A program made the position numbers and the translations under genes. A stretch of 64,000 nucleotides of DNA from JBBQER01 sp052148155 (GTDB lineage: Bacteria > Actinomycetota > Acidimicrobiia > IMCC26256 > PALSA-610): assembly GCA_052148155.1 (NCBI GenBank), contig JBKQIY010000201.1, positions 22,090 to 86,089 of the forward strand, written 5' to 3'. Numbering within the stretch: position 1 is the first letter of the stretch; every line of letters begins with the position of its first letter. Shown here one piece after another: positions 37,753 to 45,786 of the stretch. The notes beneath the pieces were generated by a model. It saw only the letters and a program-made list of their open reading frames with translations, did no database searches and had not been told where the DNA came from.

Positions 37753-38733
37753 CTAGGGAGCGCGGGGGACGACCGGTTTTGACGGTGGGGAAGCGGGTCC
37801 GAGACGGACGTCGTTGCTGGCGGCGACCGTGCACGTATACGTCTTGCCCGCGGTCAGGCCGGCCACTCGGATTGGTGACTGGGGGGCGTCACGGTCGCGG
37901 CTCACTCCACCGTTGCGGGATGTGCAGTCGACGAGGTAGTGCGTGATCGATGCGCCGCCGTTATTGTCGGGTGCCGTGAACGCGACCGAGATGCTGCGTA
38001 ACCCGAGGGCCTTCACGGACGTGATCGTCGGTGCTCCCGGAGCGGTCGGACGCGCGACGACCGCGGACGATGGCAGCGAGGGCTGACCCAAACCGACGCG
38101 GTTGTCTGCGGCGACGATGCACCGGTAGGTTTCAGCCGCGGTCAGCCCGCCCACGATGATTGGCGACGCCGCTTCCTCTTGGGAGCGGGTCGCCCCTCCG
38201 CTAGTTGAGCTGCACGTAGCTCGATAGTTCGTGATCGGCGCGCCGCCATCGTCGGCGGGTTTGGTGAACGCGACCAGGACGCTCCGTAACTCGACGGCCT
38301 TCACTGACGTGATCGTCGGCGCGGCCGGCGCGCTCGGCCGTACGACGACCGGTGAAGACGTTGCGGACGCCGGCCCGGTACCGACGGCGTTGGTCGCGGT
38401 CGCAGTGCAGGTGTAGGTCTTGCTCGCGGTCAGGCTCCGCACCCCGACTGGTGAGTGCGTAGCGTTGTGCGCACCGGAGAGTCCGCCGTCCCTCGATGTG
38501 CACACGGCCCGGTAACTCGCGATCCGCGCGCCGCCGTTACTGGCAGGACCTTTAAACGCGACAACGAGACTGTTCAACCCAACCGCAGTGACCGACGTGA
38601 TCGTCGGCGCTCCCGGCACCGTCGCGCTCGCCGCACCTGCCGATCCGCCGCTCAACGCGGCACCGACGAGGACCGCACCACACGACCACGCCCGCAAGCC
38701 GGACAGCCGTGACCGCGAACTCGACGTACCCAT
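37753..38733 (-). CDS. Secreted triple-FN3 protein
   Basis: A 326-residue exported protein: signal peptide ending GGSAGAAS, then three fibronectin type III domains of about 95 residues (from residue 38, 130 and 226 approximately). Each has the inter-strand pattern PxAPTITSVKAxxLxSxxVAFxxP and YxCxVxAxNxxGxGxxS, and each carries a Cys pair. ATG at 38733 follows GAGGAT; an in-frame ATG four codons earlier overlaps that site. Converges with the NHL/FN3 gene across 205 nt. Likely an adhesive or structural surface protein. Confidence 0.85.
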   Translation of the reverse strand: MGTSSSRSRLSGLRAWSCGAVLVGAALSGGSAGAASATVPGAPTITSVTAVGLNSLVVAFKGPASNGGARIASYRAVCTSRDGGLSGAHNATHSPVGVRSLTASKTYTCTATATNAVGTGPASATSSPVVVRPSAPAAPTITSVKAVELRSVLVAFTKPADDGGAPITNYRATCSSTSGGATRSQEEAASPIIVGGLTAAETYRCIVAADNRVGLGQPSLPSSAVVARPTAPGAPTITSVKALGLRSISVAFTAPDNNGGASITHYLVDCTSRNGGVSRDRDAPQSPIRVAGLTAGKTYTCTVAASNDVRLGPASPPSKPVVPRAP

Positions 38734-39266
38734 CACGATCCTCATCGCTCGTTCAATCGACCCTCGTCGTCGGCCAAAGACCCACTCTGCGCTGGACGCT
38801 CCGCGGAGCGTCGGGGACGACAGAGATTCTCACAGCGCTGACGCGCTCGGCGTTTAAGCCGCTACCGAAAACAACACACCACACCACGAAGCACAACAGG
38901 ACCGCACGATCGATGGAGACGCCAGCGAGAGCAGCCGACAACCCTCTACGAGTCTTCTATGAGTTTGCGTGCCGACAAGGTGCAATCTCGCGGTGGTCGA
39001 CCGGACAGAAACGCTGAAAGAGCAGAGTTCACCGTCATAAAACGGACATATCGCAGCGGATGACGGGGCGGCGTGCACACCTCGCCTTTCGTACAGATCG
39101 GCGATCCGCTCTTCGTCGAGACGGCCGCCGACGCCTACCCGTTCGTATTGTGGCGCTTCGATCATCGATGGCGGATGCGGCGGGGGGCCGTTCTCGCGGC
39201 CACGGCCGTTGCAAAGGTTCACCGCATGGTTCGTGTGCACGCCGTCACCTCCGCCGATCGGGCCGG
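38734..39266. other. Intergenic region, nothing recognised
   Basis: About 530 nt between two minus-strand FN3 genes. Contains the probable promoter of the triple-FN3 gene; no supported ORF. Confidence 0.35.
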
Positions 39267-39980
39267 TCATGCACGCACGGCTTTGGATGCGGTCGAGGCC
39301 GGCCCTGTGCCGCGGCTGTTCGTCGCGGTGACGGTACACGTGTAGATCTTGCCGGACGTAAGCCTTTTGACGCCGAGTGGGCTTGCGGCGTCGGTCTTGC
39401 CTCGCGATATGCCCCCGTTCGCTGACCTACAGACGGCTTTGAACCTGGTGATGGGGGCACCGTTGCTGGCCGGGTTGGTGAACGACACTTTGAGATGACC
39501 GGCGCCGATGCGAGACACTCCGGGCTTGGTCGGCCGACCCGGCGCACCGACGGTCACGAGGTTCGATGCGGCCGAGGGCGCGCTCTGGCCCTGCGCGGTT
39601 GTGGCGTTGACCGTGCACCAGTAGGTCTTGCTGTTTGTCAGGCCGTACACGACGATCGGACCCACGAACTCGAAGCTGGTCGCCGTACCCTGCGGTCCGC
39701 CGTCAGACGACGCGCAGGTCGCGGTGTATTGCACGACCGTGATCCCACCGTCAGAGCCCGGCGCAAAAGTCACGGTTGCTGATCCATTCCCCGCGGTTGC
39801 ACGACCGATGGTTGGAGGGTCGGGACCAGCCACGGACTGTGGTGAAGTCCTGGAGTTGGCGGCGATGGGTTCCGCAGCCCCGGCGGACCTCGTCGGAACC
39901 CACACCGCGACCGACAACCCTGCGGCGATCAACGAGACAATGGTGACGAGGACCTGACGAGATCGAAAGACTCGGGACAT
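39267..39980 (-). CDS. Secreted double-FN3 protein
   Basis: A 237-residue exported protein: a signal peptide (MSRVFRSRQVLVTIVSLIA to SAGAA) and two FN3 domains at about 55-145 and 148-237. The second domain is strikingly like the last domain of the protein at 8410-9582 (ITxFKAVCRSA, SRGKTxAASPLGVK, IYTCTVxATNxRGTGP). The conserved Cys pair is present in both domains. ATG at 39980 is chosen because it starts the signal peptide; the ribosome-binding site is weak. The gene is another dispersed FN3 paralogue. Confidence 0.85.
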   Translation of the reverse strand: MSRVFRSRQVLVTIVSLIAAGLSVAVWVPTRSAGAAEPIAANSRTSPQSVAGPDPPTIGRATAGNGSATVTFAPGSDGGITVVQYTATCASSDGGPQGTATSFEFVGPIVVYGLTNSKTYWCTVNATTAQGQSAPSAASNLVTVGAPGRPTKPGVSRIGAGHLKVSFTNPASNGAPITRFKAVCRSANGGISRGKTDAASPLGVKRLTSGKIYTCTVTATNSRGTGPASTASKAVRA

Positions 39981-40320
39981 CGGTGGAGCGCTGTTCTTGG
40001 AGATTCGACAGAAACTACGCCTGAACTCAAGGTTGCACAGCTGAACGTCTCGTATGAATTTGAGCCGACGAACTGAACTCTGTGACCAGCGTTGACCTCG
40101 GTCGTTGGCTTCGGCTGAGCTGCGCGCTGCCGCACCAGCCTCGCGCCGGATCTGCCGCCCCGACGACCAGGCGTGTCGGGGACGACCAGAACGACCGCCC
40201 CGCGCTCGGGGATCGCGTCCCGACCGAGACGGCCCGGTTCTCGACATCTTGTGCACGGGATTGTGGCGCGCCGTCATCCCGACGGCGGGCCATGAACCAC
40301 GCGACAAGGCTGGAGGATCG
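39981..40320. other. Intergenic region between divergent genes
   Basis: About 340 nt between the minus-strand FN3 gene and the plus-strand small gene pair. Likely promoters on both sides; nothing more recognised. Confidence 0.35.
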
Positions 40321-40512
40321 ATGTCGGACAAGATCATGCGGCTCGAACGGGTCGCCAGAGCCCAAGCCGGCGCCCTGTTGGATGACGAGAGGTTGCGGAA
40401 TCGTCACTCCGAGGCCAACAATCTCACCGGGGGTCGGGGATCGTCAGTTGCCCAGCGAACAGCGACGATCAGCCGACATGTGGCCGGAGGCAAAGTGGCT
40501 CACGATGTCTGA
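40321..40512 (+). CDS. Small 63-residue protein, hypothetical
   Basis: A short soluble protein (MSDKIMRLERVARAQAGALL... ) with a charged N-terminal helix and no recognised domain. Support comes from an excellent GGAGG site six bases before the ATG at 40321. Its TGA at 40510-40512 also overlaps the ATG of the next gene (40505), so the two are translationally coupled. Shorter than normal annotation limits but likely real. Confidence 0.55.
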   Translation: MSDKIMRLERVARAQAGALLDDERLRNRHSEANNLTGGRGSSVAQRTATISRHVAGGKVAHDV

Positions 40513-41038
40513 CATGTCGATCGTCATTGTTGGCGTTGTCTCGGTCCTGAGCGGGGTCGCGATGGTGGCCTGGCTCGCACGCCCGTCCGAGTTCCGATCG
40601 GTCAGAGTCGTCTCTCATGAGCGCCGCCCCCATCACGTACCGGTAGCGCCGCGCGCTGCGCCGACGGCGGCTCGAGAAACCTTCACACCCGCGAGCTTCG
40701 CGGCGCCCCGCGCTGCGCCGACGGCGGCTCACGAAACCTTCACACTTGCGGGCTCCGCTTCGCCGCGAACGATCGTTCGCGGTGCGGGCGAACAGGCATC
40801 GCATTGGGCAAGACCGCCGTCATTCGCCAGCAGCTCCCCGGTCACCACCGAGCCCGCGCATGAGAAGACTCGTCGGGCCAACGATATTGACCAGCCAAGA
40901 TTTTTCGTGCGTTACTCTCCGGTCGGTCAGGAGATGGGACCGTTCACCGCTTCGGAGAAAGCCCGACTTGTTGCGAGCGTCGACTCGGCGACTGCGCTGC
41001 TCTGGCGGCAGGCGGACGGCGGGGACGAACCGAGGTAA
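40505..41038 (+). CDS. Membrane-anchored protein with tandem 19-residue repeat, hypothetical
   Basis: A 177-residue protein: one N-terminal helix (MSIVIVGVVSVLSGVAMVAW) then an extended Pro/Ala/Thr-rich region with two copies of the unit PRAAPTAARETFTPASFAA. A small C-terminal domain follows, QPRFFVRYSPVGQEMGPFTA, with SEKARLVASVDSA. The C-terminal part resembles a short conserved GYF-like or wall-binding motif, but I do not assign it. It overlaps the preceding 63-residue gene by 8 nt, so coupling is expected. The repeat is encoded by a 57-bp tandem DNA duplication. Confidence 0.6.
   Translation: MSDMSIVIVGVVSVLSGVAMVAWLARPSEFRSVRVVSHERRPHHVPVAPRAAPTAARETFTPASFAAPRAAPTAAHETFTLAGSASPRTIVRGAGEQASHWARPPSFASSSPVTTEPAHEKTRRANDIDQPRFFVRYSPVGQEMGPFTASEKARLVASVDSATALLWRQADGGDEPR
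40652..40765. repeat. 57-bp tandem direct repeat, two copies
   Basis: Units begin CGCGCTGCGCCGACGGCGGC at 40652 and 40709. They are nearly identical over the first 37 bases, including GAAACCTTCACAC, and diverge in the last third. The repeat is in frame within the gene at 40505-41038 and so duplicates 19 residues. Confidence 0.8.
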
Positions 41039-41197
41039 ACAACGGAGAGGTGTGAAGGCGCGCCGTCGGCCAATATTGACCAACCTCAGCCGGCCGTTCG
41101 TTTCACGATGGACCGAAGAAGCTGGTCGATCGTGGGCGTTCAAGAGCGTTCGCAACGCACGGCCGCGCAACCGTGCTCGTATGCCGGAGGCCGCGCC

Positions 41198-41623
41198 ATG
41201 GCAAACACCGACCGCGACGCAATGATTGCTCTTGCCCTCGCCCACGCCGCCGCAGAAGGCGCGATGGACATCGAGGCCACGATGGCAACGCTCGATGAGA
41301 ACCCGACCTACGAGCTCCAACCCATTGGCATCGCTTTGCGCGGCCGCGACGTCGCCCGGCAGTACTACGAACATTTTTTCGTGAACTGTTATCCTCGCAT
41401 CACCGGATACGCGCTTCGCTCCGAGTGGCTGGGGGATGAAGGCGTGCTCCAGGAGTACACCTTGCGTCTCGACAACGCCGACGGCACCAGCAGCCGCCAT
41501 GACATCATCGGCATCTTGACCTTCGGTGTGGCCGGGAAGCTTTCAGGCGAACGCATCTACGCGAGCAACGAACTCATCCAGTTCATGTTCGGGCCGGTCC
41601 TCGACCAGGGAGTCCGCGCATGA
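41198..41623 (+). CDS. NTF2/SnoaL-like protein
   Basis: A 141-residue protein with the cone-shaped NTF2-like pattern: LALAHAAAEGAMDIEATMAT, TYELQPIGIALRGRDVARQY, then YYEHFFVNCYPRITGYAL, GDEGVLQEYTLRLDN and a C-terminal SGERIYASNELIQFM. SnoaL-like members act as cyclases, isomerases or ligand-binding proteins. GGAGG nine bases before the ATG at 41198 sets the start. Converges with the TylF-like gene of cassette B, the two stop codons being only 3 nt apart. Confidence 0.82.
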   Translation: MANTDRDAMIALALAHAAAEGAMDIEATMATLDENPTYELQPIGIALRGRDVARQYYEHFFVNCYPRITGYALRSEWLGDEGVLQEYTLRLDNADGTSSRHDIIGILTFGVAGKLSGERIYASNELIQFMFGPVLDQGVRA

Positions 41624-41626
41624 CTG

Positions 41627-42595
41627 TCACGGAGTGGCCGGCTTCGACATCGGTTCACGCGCGTCCTGCGCCGGGGCGGTCGGCAGGTAGTCCCAGAGCG
41701 CGTTGAAATCTTTGCGGGTATAGGCGAGGCTCGTGGGGCGTTGAATCAGAGGCGAGGCGCGCCACGGTCCGAGGTAATACTGACCGACGCCGACGCCGGT
41801 CCCTGCGCCCATCAGGCCGGGCGGGCTGGTGTCGAAATGTTCGCGCCAGAAACGTTCGGAGAAGAACAGAGCGCAGTTTTGGAGGTCGGTGTACTCGTCG
41901 AAAAACACGTAGCCCTGGTCGGCGAGGTGGGGCCAGAGGTTGACGATGCAGTCGTGCATGCTCGACTTCAGATCGACGTCGATGAAACACAGCGCGATCG
42001 GCTCACTGTGTTTGGGAAGTGTGTCTTTGAACCAGCCTTTGCGGAACTGGCAACGTTCGATGACGCCGTACCGACGGACGTTGTTTTGCACAACCTCGAG
42101 ATCACCTCGGAAGGTTCCTTCGACTTCGGGTTTCAGGTTGTCGAGTGGTTCCGGCGCTGGAAGTCCTTCGAACGAGTCGTAGACGATGAGATCACGTCCG
42201 ACGATGTCGCAGATGACGCTGAGATTCGTTGTCGTGCCTCCCTTCCAGCATCCGCACTCGACGACCACGCCCGCAACTGCGGGGGGTAGCTCCAACAGCT
42301 TGGCGGCCATGGCCAGGTGAGCTTTGTATGAGATGCCGGTTCGAACCTGTCGCCAGTTCCGGTACATTCGCAGACCGAGCGCCAATTTCTTCCGCCAGCT
42401 CATTTCGTACTTGGGGTGGAAGCGCCGATTTGTAAACAGGATCAGCACTGTCAGCGGAAACGAGAGCCGCTCGTACAGTGTTCCGAGCCAGAGCATTCGC
42501 TTCAGGAACTGATCGTGACTTTCTCGTCCCGGCGATGCGGCCCTCTTCCAGTATTGCCACCTGCCCCAGTGCACATTTTCGTCGCCATCACGCAT
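41627..42595 (-). CDS. TylF/MycF-type methyltransferase (cassette B)
   Basis: A 322-residue paralogue of the protein at 26565-27545, of the same PF05711 family. SAM loop VVECGCWKGGTTTNL, then YDSFEGLPAP, and metal-site candidates FIDVDLKSS and FFDEY are all conserved between the two copies. They differ mainly in the first 45 and last 25 residues. The ATG at 42595 overlaps the stop codon of the SGNH gene by 8 nt (ATGCGTGA), so translation is coupled. This is tighter than in cassette A, where 54 nt separate the genes. Predicted: O-methylation of a sugar in an envelope glycan. Confidence 0.86.
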   Translation of the reverse strand: MRDGDENVHWGRWQYWKRAASPGRESHDQFLKRMLWLGTLYERLSFPLTVLILFTNRRFHPKYEMSWRKKLALGLRMYRNWRQVRTGISYKAHLAMAAKLLELPPAVAGVVVECGCWKGGTTTNLSVICDIVGRDLIVYDSFEGLPAPEPLDNLKPEVEGTFRGDLEVVQNNVRRYGVIERCQFRKGWFKDTLPKHSEPIALCFIDVDLKSSMHDCIVNLWPHLADQGYVFFDEYTDLQNCALFFSERFWREHFDTSPPGLMGAGTGVGVGQYYLGPWRASPLIQRPTSLAYTRKDFNALWDYLPTAPAQDAREPMSKPATP

Positions 42596-43961
42596 CCGCA
42601 CGAGGGTAGTGGGGCCGTGCCCGACCAATCGTCTCGCCCTGCGCGAGTTCTTCGAGGCCGGTGGCAGCATTGCCCAGGATCGCTGCGACGCGTCGCCCAA
42701 TGTCATCATGACCGAGCTGCGATGGGTGAAGGTCGTCGGCCATGAAGCCGCGCGCCTGCGCTGCATCCCAACCGGCTTCGGTGCCATGTCCCCACTCCGC
42801 GTACAGGTCGAGGAACGCACAACCGGTTGAGAACGCGACGTCCTCAGACGTCATCCTGTAGCGCGCTTGCATTGCGGAGTCGCCCCGTACCTCGATCGTC
42901 AGCTCTCCGAGATCACACGCACCCGTCGCGGCGCGCGAGAGGCGCACGGACCCGGACGACGTCACAGAAACAATTGTCGTGTGCTCAGGAATATTGGTTC
43001 CTGACACGCGCCGTCCCACGTCGGCCAATCGAAACGAGGCCGACAACGATCGAACCACGTCCGAGTCGCTGTGCGTAATCGCGTCGCCGACTCGGCGATC
43101 ACTGCGCTGCTCGTACGGGGCGATGATCAGCACGTCGGCGTACATGCGAACACGTTGGATCAGGGTTCTGAGTTCCTGGCCGAAACGTGCAGGGTCCTCC
43201 AACAGCACATCATTCGAGAACAGCACTGTCACAAGATCAGGTCGCAGGTCATCGAGCAGGACAAGCGGATCTCCGGCCGATGATCGACAGAACATCGCCA
43301 ACCGAGCAGCGGGGCATCCGAGGTTGTGGACCACTGCACGTCTGTCGGGCGAAGACTCGGCGTAGGTGCTGATCCCCGCGATCGGGGCTATGCAAGGACG
43401 TGCACCGTCAAATCCTCTGATCGCAACCCGCGCCGAGACTTCTTCGGCGATACAGAGCTTGTGAAGTCGGTTGTCCGCGAGTGCGACGCAGGCTCCACTG
43501 CTGTGCCATTCGCCGTCGTCGACACGATATTGCCAGTCGCCGACGCCTGACATCTGAAACCAATACAGATCGAACGCGCGCACGGTCATCGCGCTCGGCT
43601 TGTTCCAGGTCAGGATGTCGGGCGAGGAACCCGAACTGAACAAGGCCTGTCGAAACGGCCCGACGTCGAACGGGTCAGCCCGGGCCGTCTGGGCCCATTC
43701 GCCAGTTCGCTCCCACTCGTCATGTCGCCACAACCCACGAAAACCGCCGCTCGCTGGTTGTCCTGGCGTATTCGCAACCGCCTGCGCCAACTGCTCGACC
43801 CAGCCGACCATCGTCGGGCAATGACCTGGGCGGCCAGACGTTCCCCGGGTAATGGAGTCGCCGACGCACACCACCGTCGGCGCCGCCCTGCGACGAAGAG
43901 CCCAACGGGTCAGGCCTCGCCGCTGTGTGCCTGGCGTCCAGACTCGGTCCAAGTTGCTCAC
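42588..43961 (-). CDS. SGNH/GDSL hydrolase with inserted beta domain (cassette B)
   Basis: A 457-residue paralogue of the protein at 25206-26510. Block I VVCVGDSITRG, insert with GDWQYRVDDGEW, block III VTVLFSNDV and block V DDLHPSQLGHDD are all conserved. The C-terminus extends about 20 residues past the paralogue. No signal peptide is seen. GTG at 43961 gives VS at positions 1-2, as in cassette A. Predicted to act on acyl groups of a glycan in concert with the coupled methyltransferase. DapA-like and amidohydrolase genes lie upstream on this side. Confidence 0.85.
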   Translation of the reverse strand: MSNLDRVWTPGTQRRGLTRWALRRRAAPTVVCVGDSITRGTSGRPGHCPTMVGWVEQLAQAVANTPGQPASGGFRGLWRHDEWERTGEWAQTARADPFDVGPFRQALFSSGSSPDILTWNKPSAMTVRAFDLYWFQMSGVGDWQYRVDDGEWHSSGACVALADNRLHKLCIAEEVSARVAIRGFDGARPCIAPIAGISTYAESSPDRRAVVHNLGCPAARLAMFCRSSAGDPLVLLDDLRPDLVTVLFSNDVLLEDPARFGQELRTLIQRVRMYADVLIIAPYEQRSDRRVGDAITHSDSDVVRSLSASFRLADVGRRVSGTNIPEHTTIVSVTSSGSVRLSRAATGACDLGELTIEVRGDSAMQARYRMTSEDVAFSTGCAFLDLYAEWGHGTEAGWDAAQARGFMADDLHPSQLGHDDIGRRVAAILGNAATGLEELAQGETIGRARPHYPRADA

Positions 43962-44484
43962 CGCGCCAACACCGCGGCATCGATTCGGCTCGTCTTCAAC
44001 GCACACGAGCCTCCGTTGACATATGCGCCCGCCACGACGAACGCGATCCACCCTGTCGAACGGGATCCCGCGGCTCTAGCGCGCGCATTCATCACCATCC
44101 CCGCTCCGCCTGGTCCATCCAGCGATGCAGCCGACTGAACGTGCGTCCGACGGCGCGTACGCAAAGCGGTCCGGACCGAATGTTTGCTCCCGCACCACAC
44201 GAGTCTGCGTGAAGTGTTCTCTGATCTACGCGGGGACGCAAGCCCGCTCTCCGCCGAGACGACGAGCCACGAACTGGCTTCTCCCATCGACTCGGAGCGG
44301 CCCTGAGCGCGTGTGTCCCGACCGAGACGCGCGAGCGTCGAGGCGGCTCAGACTCGCTGCGCCACCGCCGCGGCATACGACGGGTCGGAGATCTCGCGCG
44401 CCGACGGCGAGACTGGGTCTTGTCGCGTCGGTCGTCGTCGACGAAGGTACGGCTCGAATGGTAGGTCGGGCTTCGCCGCGAAGC
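43962..44484. other. Intergenic region, nothing recognised
   Basis: About 520 nt between the DapA-like gene and SGNH cassette B on the minus strand. Probably the cassette promoter; no supported ORF. Confidence 0.35.
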
Positions 44485-45441
44485 TCACCAGCCTTCGAGG
44501 TCTCTGAGTCGCAGATCCTCGATGATGGTCATGAGCCCGTCGACTGTCGCTTCAGCGATAGGAAGCTGAGGTCGACGGGGGTAGCCACCGGGTAGGCCCA
44601 GGCGGTTCAACACCGCTTTCGTCGCTCGGATCCCGCCGCGGCCGTACAGCGCCATCGACAGGCGAGCGAGCCGACCGAACGCGAGAAACAATTCGTTGCC
44701 GGTTCCCAGCTCGTACGCGGTGATGACTGAGTTGCACAGATGGGGCGCAAGGTTGGCCTCCGAGCTTAAGAAGCCGTTCGCGCCCAGTCCGAGGGCGGTC
44801 AATGCCTGCAGCGGACCGCCGACATGTACGTCCACCTTGTCGCCGACCGCGTCGATGATGGCGGTGAGATACGCGAGATCTCCATGGCTGCTGTTCACGC
44901 CGACGACGTGGTCGAATCGGTCGACGACGTGCGCGATCGACTCGACCGAGAGCCGATAGCCGACCGATTGATGGGTCGAGAGCACCGATGGAACCGAGCT
45001 GGCCGAGAGCACGTCGATCAGATACTCGAGGATCTCGTCCTGAGTTGGGAGATGGCCGTGGCCGAGATCGAGCGAGTAGATCTGTGCCGCGTCGACGCCG
45101 ACCGATTGCGCAACCCGCAAATATTCGATCATCTCTTCCGCGGATCGTGTCTCGACTCCCATCGACCGGAACGGGACGTTGCCGTCTAGCTCCTCCGCAG
45201 CGATCTCGAGGATCCGGCGACGCTCCACTGGCGTGAGGACGAAGCCCTCTCCACTGCCACCCCCGCCGACGTAGACGCCGATGCCCGCCGCGACCATTCT
45301 CCGCAAGTGTTTGCGAAAGCCGGCCTCATCGATGCGGCCGCCGACATCGAACGGCGTGATGCTGATGGCGAAGACGCTGGCCCGGCGCCGGCCGGCAATG
45401 ATGGATCGCAAAAGGCTGCACTCTCGACAAGGGTCGCCCAC
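44485..45441 (-). CDS. DapA-superfamily protein lacking the catalytic lysine
   Basis: A 318-residue TIM-barrel protein of the dihydrodipicolinate synthase/N-acetylneuraminate lyase superfamily. The early glycine strand is GIGVYVGGGGSGEGF, followed by LTPVERRRILEIA as usual. Where the Schiff-base Lys is normally in G(I/V)K, this sequence reads VVGVNSSHGD, with Asn instead. The Tyr strand normally reading YNxP is VLSTHQSVGY. I recall an actinobacterial subfamily with this HQS pattern. It therefore cannot use the classical aldolase mechanism and may be a pseudoenzyme or use other chemistry. GTG at 45441 is a tentative start. Confidence 0.8.
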   Translation of the reverse strand: MGDPCRECSLLRSIIAGRRRASVFAISITPFDVGGRIDEAGFRKHLRRMVAAGIGVYVGGGGSGEGFVLTPVERRRILEIAAEELDGNVPFRSMGVETRSAEEMIEYLRVAQSVGVDAAQIYSLDLGHGHLPTQDEILEYLIDVLSASSVPSVLSTHQSVGYRLSVESIAHVVDRFDHVVGVNSSHGDLAYLTAIIDAVGDKVDVHVGGPLQALTALGLGANGFLSSEANLAPHLCNSVITAYELGTGNELFLAFGRLARLSMALYGRGGIRATKAVLNRLGLPGGYPRRPQLPIAEATVDGLMTIIEDLRLRDLEGW

Positions 45442-45786
45442 ATTTCGGGGAGCCCGCGGAGCCTTCGCAGGACGCGCTGCAGTCGGAAGCTACCAGCCCG
45501 CGGCAGGCTGCCAACCCGCAAAAAGTGCAGCTTCGGAAACGGCGGCCCCGTTCGCGCAGGGCTCGCGCCATGGTTGAACCCGCGACCGAAGGCTGCTGCG
45601 GCGTGCGAGGGGGTCACCTGACCGCCAGGCTCCTCAGCTTGGGGACGCGAGGTCATCGGGCGCCGTCGGCATAGCTCCGCGCGGCGCGGTTTCATCCGCC
45701 GATCGAGGACCCGCCGTTGGACACAAACCTCGCTTTCGTTGTAGTCCTTGTGAACAGTCGTCCGCGGGCGGCGGAATCGAGGTTTC
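45442..45786. other. Intergenic region between divergent genes
   Basis: About 345 nt separating the DapA-like gene and the amidohydrolase. Likely divergent promoters; nothing else recognised. Confidence 0.35.
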
